Shown here: positions 6,210 through 14,758 of the stretch, in pieces | How the letters are laid out: every line of letters starts with the position of its first letter | Position numbering within the stretch: position 1 is the stretch's first letter | NCBI GenBank assembly: GCA_947589385.1 | Contig: CANPZW010000004.1 | Span: forward strand, 1 to 64,000 | Origin: an uncultured Clostridia bacterium | GTDB lineage: Bacteria > Bacillota > Clostridia > Christensenellales > Borkfalkiaceae | Length of the DNA: 64,000 nt | Reading direction: 5' to 3' | Position numbers and translations under genes: made by a program | Notes under the pieces: generated by a model | What the model was told of the DNA's origin: nothing | The model's input: only the letters and a program-made list of their open reading frames with translations | Database searches by the model: none

Positions 6210-7880
6210 TCAGCCTAAAATCGCTATCGAAAGCAAGCAGAATATTATAAGCGAAACTGCGTCAACGATGGTCGTTATAAAGGGGCTTGCCACCGCCGCG
6301 GGGTCAAGCTTGCATGCTTTTACCAAAAGGGGAAGCAGACAGCCAACAAGTTTTGCGAGGATTACGGTGCAGCACAGCGCAAGGGAAACGATTCCGCATA
6401 GAAGAGGAGTGTAGTCTTTGTAGCCGAAAAGCATATTGTCTAAAAGCATAAGCTTGATAAAGCACGCCGCGCCGAGCGTTACTGAAAGGAGCAGGGAAGC
6501 GCGAATTTCCTTCCAAACGACTTTGCCCGTATCCTTTAAAGTTAGTTCTCCCAAAGCAAGGGCGCGGATAACCGTAACGGAGACCTGCGAACCCGAGTTT
6601 CCGCCCGTGTCCATAAGCATGGGCACGCATGCGAAAAGTACGGGGCTGATTGCGTTCAGCCTGCCTTCGAACACGTTGATGATAAGCCCCGTAAACGTGG
6701 CGCTTACCATAAGTATAAGAAGCCAGGGCGCGCGGCTTTTCCAAATCGAAAAAACGCTCGTTTTAAGATAAGGCTTGTTTGCGGGCATAATTGCCGCTAT
6801 TCTTTCGAAGTCCTCCGTGTTTTCTTTTTCGAGGACTTCCATAGCGTCGTCAACCGTTACAATTCCCACAAGCCGACGTTCGTTGTCGGTTACGGGTATG
6901 GCGATAAATCCGTAGTCGGAAAATTTACGCGCAACGTCCTCTCTGTCGTCAAGGGTGTTGGCGTAGATTACGTTTTCCTCCATAATGTCGGATATGAGCG
7001 CCTTTTTGCTTGCAAGCAGCAAATCTTTTGCCGTCACAAGCCCTATAAGATGCCTGCCGTCGTCTATAACGTAGCAAGTGTATATGGTTTCCTTATCGAT
7101 AGCCGTTTCGCGTATCCTGTCAAAGGCTTCCTCCACGGTCATCTGCGGGCGGAACGCTACAAATTCTATCGTCATTATACTGCCCGCGCTGTTTTTGGGA
7201 TATTTTAAAAGTTCGTTGATGTAGCCGCGCGTTTCGCTGTCGCTCTGCGCAAGCAGTCTGTTTACGACGTTCGCCGGCATTTCCTCCACAAGGTCAACCG
7301 TATCGTCGAGGAACAGTTCGTCCATGACGTCCTTGATTTCCCTGTCGGTCAGCTTTTTTAAAAGGGCTTCCTGCGTGTCGCGGTCTATCTCCACGAACAT
7401 ATCCGCCGCAAGGTCCTTCGGAAGGATGCGGAACAGAACGGGAAGGTCTTCCTCGTTGGCGCTTTCGAATACGTCCGCGAGGTCGGTTTCGTTCATTTCG
7501 GCGAGCAGCGGTTTAAGAACGGAGAATTTGCGCTCGTGCAAAAGGTGCAGAATTTCGTCCTCTTCGGCTATTCTGCGCGCAACGTTTTCGGGCAGGTCCT
7601 CAATAATTTCGGCGGTATCCTCAACCGAAACGTCGTCCATGACTTCATGCAATTCGTCGTCGCGCAAGCCGTTGACGATTTTTTGCTGCAACGCCGGGTC
7701 GAGAAGAACAAGCACGTCCGCAAGAACGGAACTGTCAAGCGCGTGGCAAAACGGTAGGAGCTGTTCTTCCGTCAATTCTTTCAGAATATAGGCTACCGCT
7801 TCGGGTTCTTCATGTTTTACGGCTTCGGCGGCTTCCTCGTAATTTTTGGCCGTCAGCAACTCATTCAATTCATCCGTCAT
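6210..7880 (-). CDS. mgtE: Magnesium transporter MgtE with an extra N-terminal domain, 556 aa
   Basis: Mg2+ channel/transporter of the cytoplasmic membrane. Order: an extra N-like helical region (about 1-110), a canonical MgtE N domain (about 112-235), a CBS pair (about 240-355), then five membrane helices with the hallmark 'MDTGGNSGSQ' and 'DPAAVASPFITTIVD'. The usual length is near 450 aa; the excess is the N-terminal block, which itself resembles the N-domain repeats (compare 'DTAEIIEDLPENVARRI' with 'DTVDLVEEMPANVVNRL'). The ATG at 7880 is chosen over the GTG nine bases upstream because GGAGGTGG overlaps that GTG. No Mg riboswitch is seen in the 44-base gap to dagK. Confidence 0.95.
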   Translation of the reverse strand: MTDELNELLTAKNYEEAAEAVKHEEPEAVAYILKELTEEQLLPFCHALDSSVLADVLVLLDPALQQKIVNGLRDDELHEVMDDVSVEDTAEIIEDLPENVARRIAEEDEILHLLHERKFSVLKPLLAEMNETDLADVFESANEEDLPVLFRILPKDLAADMFVEIDRDTQEALLKKLTDREIKDVMDELFLDDTVDLVEEMPANVVNRLLAQSDSETRGYINELLKYPKNSAGSIMTIEFVAFRPQMTVEEAFDRIRETAIDKETIYTCYVIDDGRHLIGLVTAKDLLLASKKALISDIMEENVIYANTLDDREDVARKFSDYGFIAIPVTDNERRLVGIVTVDDAMEVLEKENTEDFERIAAIMPANKPYLKTSVFSIWKSRAPWLLILMVSATFTGLIINVFEGRLNAISPVLFACVPMLMDTGGNSGSQVSVTVIRALALGELTLKDTGKVVWKEIRASLLLSVTLGAACFIKLMLLDNMLFGYKDYTPLLCGIVSLALCCTVILAKLVGCLLPLLVKACKLDPAAVASPFITTIVDAVSLIIFCLLSIAILG

Positions 7881-7924
7881 ATCAACCACCTCCGTATTTT
7901 GCGGAAATTCCGCTTATTTGCAAA

Positions 7925-8815
7925 TCAACGGCGGGCTGTATATTCCTTAACGTCAAGTAAAGTTTCGCCGTCTATCTGAATGGCGCAGGGTTCGTCGAAT
8001 TTTACGGTGATTTCCCTGCCTTCGAGTATTTTTACCATATTTTCTTTTTTGACGTGTTCGCCTTTGAAAATAGAGGGGAACGCCATAAGTGTTGAAAGCC
8101 TTCCTTTGCCGTACATAAGGCACAGGCTCAGCTTGTCGCCCGACCTGTTCTGCGCGGGCGTCGGAATCATCCCGCCGCCGTAAAACCTGCCGTTCATAGT
8201 CGGCGCTATCCAAACGCCCTTGTATTCGGCGGTGACGCCGTCAACGGTAACTACGGCGTTGCGGGGCTTGAAGTGAAACAAAAGCCCTTTTATAGCGATG
8301 GAAGTATAGTCCACATTTTTGCCGGCGGCTTTCAGTTTATCCCCGACTTCGCAACAGTACCCGTCTATACCGTAGCCGACGCCGTTTACGAATTTGTAAT
8401 CAATTCCGTTCACGGTCACTGAGGGCAGATTTTTAATAAGATGATTTATGTTAAACAGGGTAGAGGTCCTCGAAAGACTTTTCCCGTCAACTTCGGCGTC
8501 GGGGTAATAATCTGCAATATTTTCGCACAGGTCGTTGTAAAAGTCGTTTCCGCAACCCGCGGCATACAGATATACGGGGCGTTTAAGGTTATCGCAATCG
8601 ACGGTGTTCACAAATCTGTTCAAAGTGCCGTCGCCGCCGGCGAGAATTATTCTCGTGCTTTCGCCCAGCCCGTCTAAATATCCCTGTAAGTCGGCAATTT
8701 CCGTCGCGTCCTCGAAAGTCAGTTCGTCCGCGGGCAGAAGTTCCGCAAGTTTTCTTCTTACGCTTCCCCTGTCGCCGCAACCGGCAAGAGGGTTAAGCAG
8801 TACAACATATTTCAT
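7925..8815 (-). CDS. Diacylglycerol/lipid kinase family protein, 296 aa
   Basis: DAGK catalytic fold: the N-terminus 'LLNPLAGCGDRG' and the nucleotide-binding 'GGDGTLNRFVN' (about residues 59-69) are the family signatures, followed by the C-terminal beta domain with 'GRFYGGGMIPTPAQNRSGD'. Members phosphorylate diacylglycerol or related lipids and feed phospholipid turnover at the membrane. An exact substrate (DgkB or YegS type) is not inferable. AGAGGT lies before the ATG. It is second in the leftward run after araC. Confidence 0.88.
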   Translation of the reverse strand: MKYVVLLNPLAGCGDRGSVRRKLAELLPADELTFEDATEIADLQGYLDGLGESTRIILAGGDGTLNRFVNTVDCDNLKRPVYLYAAGCGNDFYNDLCENIADYYPDAEVDGKSLSRTSTLFNINHLIKNLPSVTVNGIDYKFVNGVGYGIDGYCCEVGDKLKAAGKNVDYTSIAIKGLLFHFKPRNAVVTVDGVTAEYKGVWIAPTMNGRFYGGGMIPTPAQNRSGDKLSLCLMYGKGRLSTLMAFPSIFKGEHVKKENMVKILEGREITVKFDEPCAIQIDGETLLDVKEYTARR

Positions 8816-8848
8816 TTTTTACCTCTGTAAAATTTTTTTCAATTTAAA

Positions 8849-9553
8849 TTATTTCCCAATCAGAAGGGAGGGCGCGCAGCCGTAGTATTTTTTGAACACG
8901 CGGGAAAAATAAAGGGGTTCGGAAAACCCGCACGCCTCGGCAATCTGCGATACGGAATAGTTGCTGTACCTGTTGCCTATGCCGCTGTCGATTATTTCCC
9001 GCGCAAGCTTCATACGGCAGTGGATAAGGTATTCGTGCGGGGTCGCGCCCGTTTCCTTTTTAAACAGTTTGCGCACATAGTCGTAGCTCAAAGGCAGTTT
9101 TCTCAGGCTGTCTTCAAGCGAAAAACCCGGGTCGGAGGCCTTTCTTTTTATTTCGTCGCGCACGGCGGTCACCGCTGGCGAAAGTTTTTCCCCGCCCGAA
9201 AAAGCGATAACGTACGCCGCTATAAGCCCGCCCAAAGATTCCATAACGGCGTTTGCGCCGCCCAAAAATCTCTGCGCCTGTTTTGCGGCAAACGCAATTC
9301 CCCCCGACATGTCCTCAATTATTTGTATATCTTTGAACGGGAGAAGCGCCTTATCGAGCGACACGCGCATCCCCGTGCCCGAAAAGCCGTGCTTAAAAAA
9401 GGCGGGAACGACAGCAACCTCGCCGCAGCCGAAACCCAAGCCGCCGCCCGCGTATTCTATCAGGCAACCCCCGCCGGCTACGTAAATTTCGCAGCTTTTG
9501 CAAAGGCGTTCCGCGGTGTTTTCGGCTTCGCCCGCAAACGTTATGACGTTCAT
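8849..9553 (-). CDS. AraC-family transcriptional regulator, 234 aa
   Basis: C-terminal residues about 130-230 hold the two helix-turn-helix motifs of AraC/XylS proteins ('LSYDYVRKLFKKETGATPHEYLIHCRM' and 'VSQIAEACGFSEPLYFSRVFKKYYGCAP'). The N-terminal part is a short cupin-like sensor with many glycines. It is transcribed away from the AEC permease at 9654. Three copies of TATCCGT lie in the shared interval, so it probably controls that gene and itself. The start codon lies 6 bases after the -10 box without SD, implying a leaderless message. Confidence 0.9.
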   Translation of the reverse strand: MNVITFAGEAENTAERLCKSCEIYVAGGGCLIEYAGGGLGFGCGEVAVVPAFFKHGFSGTGMRVSLDKALLPFKDIQIIEDMSGGIAFAAKQAQRFLGGANAVMESLGGLIAAYVIAFSGGEKLSPAVTAVRDEIKRKASDPGFSLEDSLRKLPLSYDYVRKLFKKETGATPHEYLIHCRMKLAREIIDSGIGNRYSNYSVSQIAEACGFSEPLYFSRVFKKYYGCAPSLLIGK

Positions 9554-9653
9554 ATCCGTATATTATCACAAAATATCCGTTTTGTCCATATTTTTGAAGG
9601 AAACTTTTGTTATCCGTTTTGGATTTATATAAATATATGATAAAATATAGACT
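9553..9653. promoter_or_regulatory. Divergent promoter region with TATCCGT repeats
   Basis: TATCCGT at 9553-9559, and TATCCGTTTTG at 9574-9584 and 9611-9621: spacings of 21 and 37 bases suit an AraC dimer binding half-sites on one face. The leftward promoter is TGGACA (9583-9588), 17 bases, TAATAT (9560-9565), 6 bases before the araC ATG. The rightward one is TTGGAT (9619-9624), 16 bases, TAAAAT (9641-9646), 7 bases before the AEC ATG. Both genes therefore look leaderless. Confidence 0.6.
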
Positions 9654-10673
9654 ATGACGCAGATTTATTTTAAAGTTCTCTTGATAATGGGCGTGCTGTT
9701 CGCGTTTGCAGTGCCCGGGTTTGCGCTGAAAAAGCTTAACCTTCTCGGCGAAAGGGCGGCGTTTACGCTTTCCAATATTTTATTATACGTCTGCCAGCCC
9801 GCGCTTGCCATTTCATCTTTTTGCGCGTTGTCGCGGGAGCAGTGGGAGCGGGTTTCCGATATGCCAACCTTGCAGCTTTTGAAAAATTTCGGCGTGGTGG
9901 CGGCGATAGCTTTTTTCGCCATGATATTGACTTACGGGCTGTGCAAACTGATATTTTTAAAGTCCGTAAACAGAAAAAAGACGGACGTGTATTCGTTTAT
10001 AGCCGTTTTCTCCAACTGCGGATTTTTAGGCGTGCCCTTTACGGAAATGCTTACCGACGGCGACCCACTGGCGGTTATGTACGTAATGGTGTTCAATATT
10101 GTTTTCACTTTTTTGTGCTGGACGCTCGGCGTAGTTCTTATAACGGGCTCTTTTAAGGAAATAAGGCTTAAAAAACTTATCTGCAACCCCGCCATAATTT
10201 CGAATTTTATCGCCATGCTGCTGTTTTTCGTGCCGCAAATTAACTTTTTTATGTTCGAGGGACTTACCGATTTGCAGATATTCCCGCGCTATCTTTCCCA
10301 TATGACTGCGCCGCTTTCTATGATAATAGTGGGCATACGTCTTGCGGAATGTAAACCCAAAGAGCTTTTCTGCAAAGGCGGAATTTACCTTGCGGGCGCG
10401 CTGAGGCTGATTGTCGCGCCCTTTGTCGCGCTGGGAGTATCCGTCGCCTTTTTCTATATGGCGGGAAGCGCGGTTTCGGGCGATTTCGCGTTTATTGCGC
10501 CCGTAATCGCCATGGCTATGTCTCCCGCCGCGTCCGTAGTTGCTATGGCGGAGAGATTCGACGGAGATAAAAAGACCGCCGCCGACGCCTTCATTACCAA
10601 TACCGTTTTAAGCGTTCCTATAATTCCGCTCACCGTTTCGGCGGTCGTCGCCATATTCGGACTTATCTTGTAA
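9654..10673 (+). CDS. AEC-family permease, 339 aa
   Basis: Second auxin-efflux-carrier-type transporter in the window, with about 10 membrane helices and the family start 'IMGVLFAFAVPGFALKKLNLL'. The central loop is around residues 160-180. It shares the divergent control region with the AraC gene, so it is likely the regulated target. Its substrate is unknown. The ATG follows the -10 box by 7 bases and has no SD. Confidence 0.85.
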   Translation: MTQIYFKVLLIMGVLFAFAVPGFALKKLNLLGERAAFTLSNILLYVCQPALAISSFCALSREQWERVSDMPTLQLLKNFGVVAAIAFFAMILTYGLCKLIFLKSVNRKKTDVYSFIAVFSNCGFLGVPFTEMLTDGDPLAVMYVMVFNIVFTFLCWTLGVVLITGSFKEIRLKKLICNPAIISNFIAMLLFFVPQINFFMFEGLTDLQIFPRYLSHMTAPLSMIIVGIRLAECKPKELFCKGGIYLAGALRLIVAPFVALGVSVAFFYMAGSAVSGDFAFIAPVIAMAMSPAASVVAMAERFDGDKKTAADAFITNTVLSVPIIPLTVSAVVAIFGLIL

Positions 10674-10704
10674 AAGCGCGTTTGCACGGCATGCGGAAAT
10701 GTTA

Positions 10705-10733
10705 TTGACAATTTTCCGTTTAAAAGTTATAAT
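10705..10733 (+). promoter_or_regulatory. Sigma-A promoter of the SecB-like gene
   Basis: TTGACA (10705-10710), 17 bases, TATAAT (10728-10733): full consensus. The SD CAGGAG follows at about 10760. Confidence 0.75.
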
Positions 10734-10772
10734 GTAGGCGTATCATTAAAATAAAGGTTCAGGAGATATTTT

Positions 10773-11213
10773 ATGAAAATCGATTTCAAAGGCGTTACGG
10801 GCGAAGAATTGTCTTTTAAAATAAACAGAGTCCGTTTAAACACCGAAGGCAAGCTGGATATAAAACCCCAGTTTTCCAGGCAGGTAAGGAAGGTGAACGG
10901 CAACGACAAACTGAACTTCATAGCCCTATCGGTAAAGGTGGAAAGCACCGACGCCGAACCCAAGCCTTTCGATATAAACGTAACTATGGTCGGCGTTTTC
11001 GAGGTGGAGGGAATAAAGGACGAGGCGGAGGAGCGCAGCTTCGTGATAGAGGCGACGAAAACCGTCTATCCTTATTTAAGACAGGCGGTATCTGCGCTTA
11101 CATCGCTTGCCGGCATCGCGCCTTTATATCTGCCCGTAATAGGCGGAACGCTTTTCCCCGAGGACAGGGACAGCTACGGCTTCACAATATCGGGCGGCGG
11201 CAATTTGAATTGA
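10773..11213 (+). CDS. SecB-like chaperone, 146 aa
   Basis: Resembles the SecB export chaperone: an all-beta N-terminal two thirds ending in 'VFEVEG', then the C-terminal helix and conserved tail 'YPYLRQAVSALTSLAGIAPLYLPVI', which parallels the SecB segment around its conserved Tyr-x-Arg and Leu-x-x-Pro. SecB proteins hold unfolded exported precursors as tetramers. In Gram-positives SecB-like proteins are patchy and often have dedicated partners. The stop codon is 1-2 bases from the next frame, a lipoprotein, which suggests that lipoprotein or its partners as client. Assignment is by pattern only. Confidence 0.7.
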   Translation: MKIDFKGVTGEELSFKINRVRLNTEGKLDIKPQFSRQVRKVNGNDKLNFIALSVKVESTDAEPKPFDINVTMVGVFEVEGIKDEAEERSFVIEATKTVYPYLRQAVSALTSLAGIAPLYLPVIGGTLFPEDRDSYGFTISGGGNLN

Positions 11214-11235
11214 CTTGCGTGACATATTAAGAAAA

Positions 11236-11985
11236 ATGCGCCGTTATTGTTTGATTGATTGTTTAGTTGCTTGTTTCGTTTGTGTTTTTATATTTACCGC
11301 CTGCAACATGACCTCGAAATTCTTTTCTAAAATCCAAGAGCTGTATTGCATAAAATGGGTTGACGAGGACAACGGCATTGTACTGCGCCAAGCAATCAAT
11401 TACGGCGTGGGATACGGCACGGTGACGGTAGATGGTGTGGATTATCCGGTATGTTTTAGTTTTGAAGACCCGAATGTCCCCACATGCGCCGATTGCGTAA
11501 TTGAACTTGAACCGCAGGAGGGAATGGCTTTTGCCGGCACGGAGAATTGGATTACGGTGGAAGCGGATAATCCGGAGGACCCTTCTCTGCTTCGCTCCAT
11601 TGAACCTTCAACCGTTTTCGGCCGGGAATATGAAGAAATCGTCTTGAAGAAACAGACTTCGGAAGTCACCGAGTTCGACGCAATGGAGTTCTGTTTGAAC
11701 ACACGTTGGACGGACGGCGGCAAACTCGCTTTTTCAATGGGCGGGTGCGACCGCGACGGCTCTTACAGCCAAGCCTTTCTTTTGGATACGCAAGACGGGA
11801 ACAGGAAAGTGCGTTTTGAATGGCTATGGAATAAAGCGTTTCAAATTTGCGATTGGGACGACCATTCCGTGTTGGCGGCGGGCGATTATGAGAACGAGGG
11901 TCTGAATGCCGTATTGCATTTTACGAAAAACGAATTGTGGAGCAACTATGGGGATATAGCCCTGCGCGGGGAATTTTTATTTTAG
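11236..11985 (+). CDS. Lipoprotein of unknown function, 249 aa
   Basis: Begins with a hydrophobic signal and the lipobox FTAC (Cys23 counted from the ATG at 11236). A TTG at 11215 in frame gives seven more residues and would overlap tightly with the SecB-like gene; the ATG is preferred because the signal peptide is then of normal length. The mature protein is acidic, with Cys residues at the 'CADC' motif and later 'GGCDRDG'. It is probably co-translated with the SecB-like gene upstream. No family recognised. Confidence 0.7.
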   Translation: MRRYCLIDCLVACFVCVFIFTACNMTSKFFSKIQELYCIKWVDEDNGIVLRQAINYGVGYGTVTVDGVDYPVCFSFEDPNVPTCADCVIELEPQEGMAFAGTENWITVEADNPEDPSLLRSIEPSTVFGREYEEIVLKKQTSEVTEFDAMEFCLNTRWTDGGKLAFSMGGCDRDGSYSQAFLLDTQDGNRKVRFEWLWNKAFQICDWDDHSVLAAGDYENEGLNAVLHFTKNELWSNYGDIALRGEFLF

Positions 11986-12045
11986 ATTGTGTTTACTAAA
12001 TATATATTAAATGCGGAAATTTGGAATTACGCCCGACGCCCTTTT

Positions 12046-12086
12046 CGGGATAGAATAAATTTCGGGATAGCGGCGGGATAGAATAA
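12046..12086. repeat. Three CGGGATAG repeats upstream of rpmG
   Basis: CGGGATAG occurs at 12046-12053, 12063-12070 and 12074-12081; the outer two extend to CGGGATAGAATAA. They lie 33 bases before the -35 box of the rpmG-secE-nusG promoter. Regulator binding is possible; nothing more is visible. Confidence 0.45.
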
Positions 12087-12118
12087 TATAAATTTTTTCA
12101 AATAATTAAAAAAATAAG

Positions 12119-12147
12119 TTGACAACCCTCTTTTTGTATGGTAAACT
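12119..12147 (+). promoter_or_regulatory. Promoter of rpmG-secE-nusG
   Basis: TTGACA (12119-12124), 17 bases, TAAACT (12142-12147). Confidence 0.7.
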
Positions 12148-12198
12148 CTCTTTGCACCGCAAAAAGGGGTGTAATTTTTTTGTACGGAGTTTTCCAAA

Positions 12199-12366
12199 AT
12201 GGCAACAAAGGCACAAGTAAGAACAAAAATCACCTTCGAGTGCACAGAATGCAAGCACCGCAACTATGACAGCTATAAGAACAAGCGTAACGACCCCGAC
12301 AGGCTTGTCATTTCCAAATACTGCCCGTTCTGCAAAAAGCACACAGAACATAAAGAGAGCAAGTAA
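12199..12366 (+). CDS. rpmG: 50S ribosomal protein L33, 55 aa
   Basis: Short gene of 56 codons. The sequence matches L33: '[20 protein letters not shown]', with zinc cysteines C15, C18, C42 and C45. This is the zinc-binding form. It occupies the E-site side of the large subunit. CGGAG lies ahead of the ATG. It is first gene of rpmG-secE-nusG, the order seen across Firmicutes. Confidence 0.96.
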   Translation: MATKAQVRTKITFECTECKHRNYDSYKNKRNDPDRLVISKYCPFCKKHTEHKESK

Positions 12367-12384
12367 TTTTTCGAGAGGTTAGAT

Positions 12385-12618
12385 ATGGCACAGAAAGACA
12401 CGAACGCAAAAAAGCCCAATATATTCGTGCGTATGGGCAGAAAATTCAAGGAAACCTTTTCCGAACTCAAAAGGGTGACCTGGCCCACCTTCCCCAAGGT
12501 GGTTAAATCGACGTGCGTCGTTCTGGTCGTCGTGGTTGTATTCACCGTCGTCATAACGGGCATAAATTACGGCTTGCAAGCGCTTTTGGACCTTGTGACC
12601 CGCATAGGTACTAAGTAA
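12385..12618 (+). CDS. secE: Preprotein translocase subunit SecE, 77 aa
   Basis: Single-span SecE of the Gram-positive type: the amphipathic surface helix has the conserved 'ELKRVTWPT' (about residues 27-35), followed by one membrane helix (about 42-62). It clamps SecY in the SecYEG channel. It starts 18 bases after rpmG and ends 12 bases before nusG. Confidence 0.96.
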   Translation: MAQKDTNAKKPNIFVRMGRKFKETFSELKRVTWPTFPKVVKSTCVVLVVVVVFTVVITGINYGLQALLDLVTRIGTK

Positions 12619-12630
12619 GGAGGGGCGCTT

Positions 12631-13179
12631 ATGGCAATGGTAGCCGATACCGAAAAGCCGCGCTGGTATATCCTGCACACCTATTCGGGCTACGAGTCGA
12701 TGGTAAAAGACAGCCTTTTCAGGTTGATTGAAAACAACAACTTGCAGGACATGATTTTCGACGTAAAAATCCCGATGGAACAGACCATCGAGGAAAAAAA
12801 CGGCAAAAGGAAGCTTGTGGAGCGCAAGCTTCTGCCCTGCTATGTGTTCATTAAAATGATATATTCCAACCAGCTTTGGTATTGGGTAACCAATACAAGG
12901 GGCGTAACGGGTTTCGTAGGACCTCAGGGCAGACCCATTCCCATGAAAGAAGCCGAAATCCGCAAGATGCGGCTTGAAGAAGTTGTGGTTGACGCAAATT
13001 TTGCCGTAGGCGACAGGATAAGCGTCGATTCGGGACCTTTGGAAGGTTTCGAAGGGGTTATTACCGAACTTAACGACGCCGCGCAGAAAGCCAAGGTGAA
13101 CATTCAGATGTTCGGCAGAAATACTGACGTGGAAGTGGAGTATATCCAAATCAAAAAGTTGGAAAACAACGAAGGCTGA
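12631..13179 (+). CDS. nusG: Transcription termination/antitermination factor NusG, 182 aa
   Basis: The NGN domain starts at 'PRWYILHTYSGYE' (about residue 10) and the C-terminal KOW domain lies at about 126-160 ('VGDRISVDSGPLEGFEGVI'). It binds RNA polymerase and modulates pausing and coupling to the ribosome. AAGGAGG stands before the ATG. Length is typical for the family. Confidence 0.97.
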   Translation: MAMVADTEKPRWYILHTYSGYESMVKDSLFRLIENNNLQDMIFDVKIPMEQTIEEKNGKRKLVERKLLPCYVFIKMIYSNQLWYWVTNTRGVTGFVGPQGRPIPMKEAEIRKMRLEEVVVDANFAVGDRISVDSGPLEGFEGVITELNDAAQKAKVNIQMFGRNTDVEVEYIQIKKLENNEG

Positions 13180-13384
13180 CGCCGCTTTTCGGATATAGCG
13201 GTAATGGCTTTGCGGACGTTTCATATAAACGGCATATAATATAGCCGTGCCGAAATGTTTTCCGCGGAAACAGTATAGATTTTTTAAAAAGGTAACAAGC
13301 CCGGAAGGGCTTTTACATATGGTGGGAGGGTACGTTAAATCTTCTATGGCGTATCCGACATAACCACCGAGGAGGAAATTTTTT
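13180..13384 (+). promoter_or_regulatory. Leader of rplK-rplA
   Basis: Contains a TATAAT at 13235-13240 without a strong -35 box, a hairpin AAGCCC-GGAA-GGGCTT near 13300, and a pairing GGTGG (about 13320) with CCACC (about 13366) just before the SD GAGGAGG. Such structures often carry the L1 control site in front of L11-L1 genes; that role is inferred. Confidence 0.5.
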
Positions 13385-13810
13385 ATGGCAAAAAAGATTA
13401 CTGCGGTTGTAAAATTGCAGCTTCCCGCCGGTAAAGCTACCCCCGCGCCCCCCGTAGGTTCTACGCTGGGTCCCCACGGTATCAATATCCCCGGCTTCAC
13501 GAAGGAATTTAACGCAAAAACCGCGGCGCAGGCGGGTCTTATCATCCCCTGCATTGTCACAATTTATCAGGACAGAAGCTTCACTTTCGAGCTTAAAACG
13601 CCCCCCACGCCCGTTCTTATCAAAAAGGCGCTGGGTTTGGAGACGGCTTCCGCACGCCCCAACCGCGACAAGGTGGGCAAGCTTACGAAAGCTCAGGTAG
13701 AAGAGATTGCAAAGACCAAGCTCCCCGATTTGAACTGCCACGATTTGGACGCTGCGAAGAGCATGGTAAAAGGCACGGCGCGCTCTATGGGCGTAACGGT
13801 TGAGGAGTAA
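13385..13810 (+). CDS. rplK: 50S ribosomal protein L11, 141 aa
   Basis: Full-length L11 with the N-terminal '[23 protein letters not shown]' and the RNA-binding C-terminal domain ending '[10 protein letters not shown]'. It forms the GTPase-associated centre with L10 and L7/L12 and is needed for stringent response sensing. It is followed by rplA after 11 bases, as in nearly all bacteria. Confidence 0.97.
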   Translation: MAKKITAVVKLQLPAGKATPAPPVGSTLGPHGINIPGFTKEFNAKTAAQAGLIIPCIVTIYQDRSFTFELKTPPTPVLIKKALGLETASARPNRDKVGKLTKAQVEEIAKTKLPDLNCHDLDAAKSMVKGTARSMGVTVEE

Positions 13811-13821
13811 GGAGGTACGCT

Positions 13822-14511
13822 ATGAAGATGTCTAAAAAATACGCGGAAAGCGTTAAATCCTACGACCGTTCCAAGTCTTACGACGTAACGGAAGCGGCTA
13901 AAATCGCAATCGATACAGCCAAGGCAAAATTCGACGAAACGATTGAACTTCATATCCGTTTGGGCGTTGACCCCCGCCAGGCAGACCAACAGGTGCGCGG
14001 CGTGCTCGTTCTTCCCAACGGCACGGGTAAAACCCAGCGTGTGCTCGTCATCGCCAAGGGCGACAAGGCGGACGCGGCTCAGGCGGCGGGCGCCGACTAT
14101 GTGGGCGCGGAGGAGACAATACAGCGTATCCAATCGCAGAACTGGTTCGACTTCGACGTAATGATTACCACGCCCGACATGATGGGTATGGTAGGTAGAA
14201 TAGGTAGAATCCTCGGACCCAAGGGCTTGATGCCCAACCCCAAGAGCGGTACGGTTACTATGGACGTCGCTAAGGCGGTCAAGGAAGTTAAAGCAGGTAA
14301 GGTAGAATACCGTCTTGACAAAACCGCTATCATCCACGTGCCCATCGGCAAGAAGTCTTTCGGCGCGGAAAAGATAGTCGAAAACTTCAACGCGCTTATG
14401 GACGCAATCGTAAAAGCAAAGCCCGCAGCCGCAAAGGGACAGTATATAAAGAGCGTTACAATGGCTTCCACTATGGGTCCCGGCGTAAAGGTAACCTATA
14501 ATAAGGGCTAA
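13822..14511 (+). CDS. rplA: 50S ribosomal protein L1, 229 aa
   Basis: Typical L1 ('[29 protein letters not shown]'-type core, about residues 114-142). It binds 23S rRNA at the mobile L1 stalk and represses translation of its own operon. GGAGGT precedes the ATG. A separate promoter for rplJ follows immediately. Confidence 0.97.
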   Translation: MKMSKKYAESVKSYDRSKSYDVTEAAKIAIDTAKAKFDETIELHIRLGVDPRQADQQVRGVLVLPNGTGKTQRVLVIAKGDKADAAQAAGADYVGAEETIQRIQSQNWFDFDVMITTPDMMGMVGRIGRILGPKGLMPNPKSGTVTMDVAKAVKEVKAGKVEYRLDKTAIIHVPIGKKSFGAEKIVENFNALMDAIVKAKPAAAKGQYIKSVTMASTMGPGVKVTYNKG

Positions 14512-14536
14512 AAATTCAAATTCCGCATAAAAACGG

Positions 14537-14565
14537 TTGACAAACCGCTTCTTTGCGGATATAAT
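14537..14565 (+). promoter_or_regulatory. Promoter of rplJ-rplL
   Basis: TTGACA (14537-14542), 17 bases, TATAAT (14560-14565): full consensus. Confidence 0.85.
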
Positions 14566-14571
14566 GTCAAA

Positions 14572-14758
14572 GAAATTGAAATTCCGAGCCGTAGAAGGCG
14601 GGTGCTTTAAGCTCAATATCCCGCGGAGGCAGGGAGTATAGCTGATTTTAATGGGTTTTTCCCAAGCTTTCCCCGTTGCCTTTGCGGCAACGGGGATTTT
14701 CATTGTAACACGCCTGACCCGTACGGGTTTTGCGTGAACTCTCATAAGGAGGAACAGG
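14572..14758 (+). ncRNA. L10 leader (autoregulatory 5' UTR) with attenuator
   Basis: The leader between promoter and rplJ carries the 'GAAGGCGGGTGC ... CCCGCGGAGGC' pattern of the known L10-L12 binding leader. It is followed by a strong hairpin CCCCGTTGCC-TTTGC-GGCAACGGGG (14671-14695) and ATTTTC, which can end transcription early. L10(L12)4 binding is known to shift such leaders toward termination. An Rfam covariance search for the L10_leader family would confirm it. Confidence 0.8.

Noticed and set aside
7881..7924. Mg2+ (M-box) riboswitch before mgtE
   Set aside because: Only 44 bases separate mgtE from the upstream gene, far too short for an M-box.
12379..13560. 393-aa antisense ORF over secE-nusG-rplK
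   Set aside because: A shadow of three certain genes; no SD or domain.
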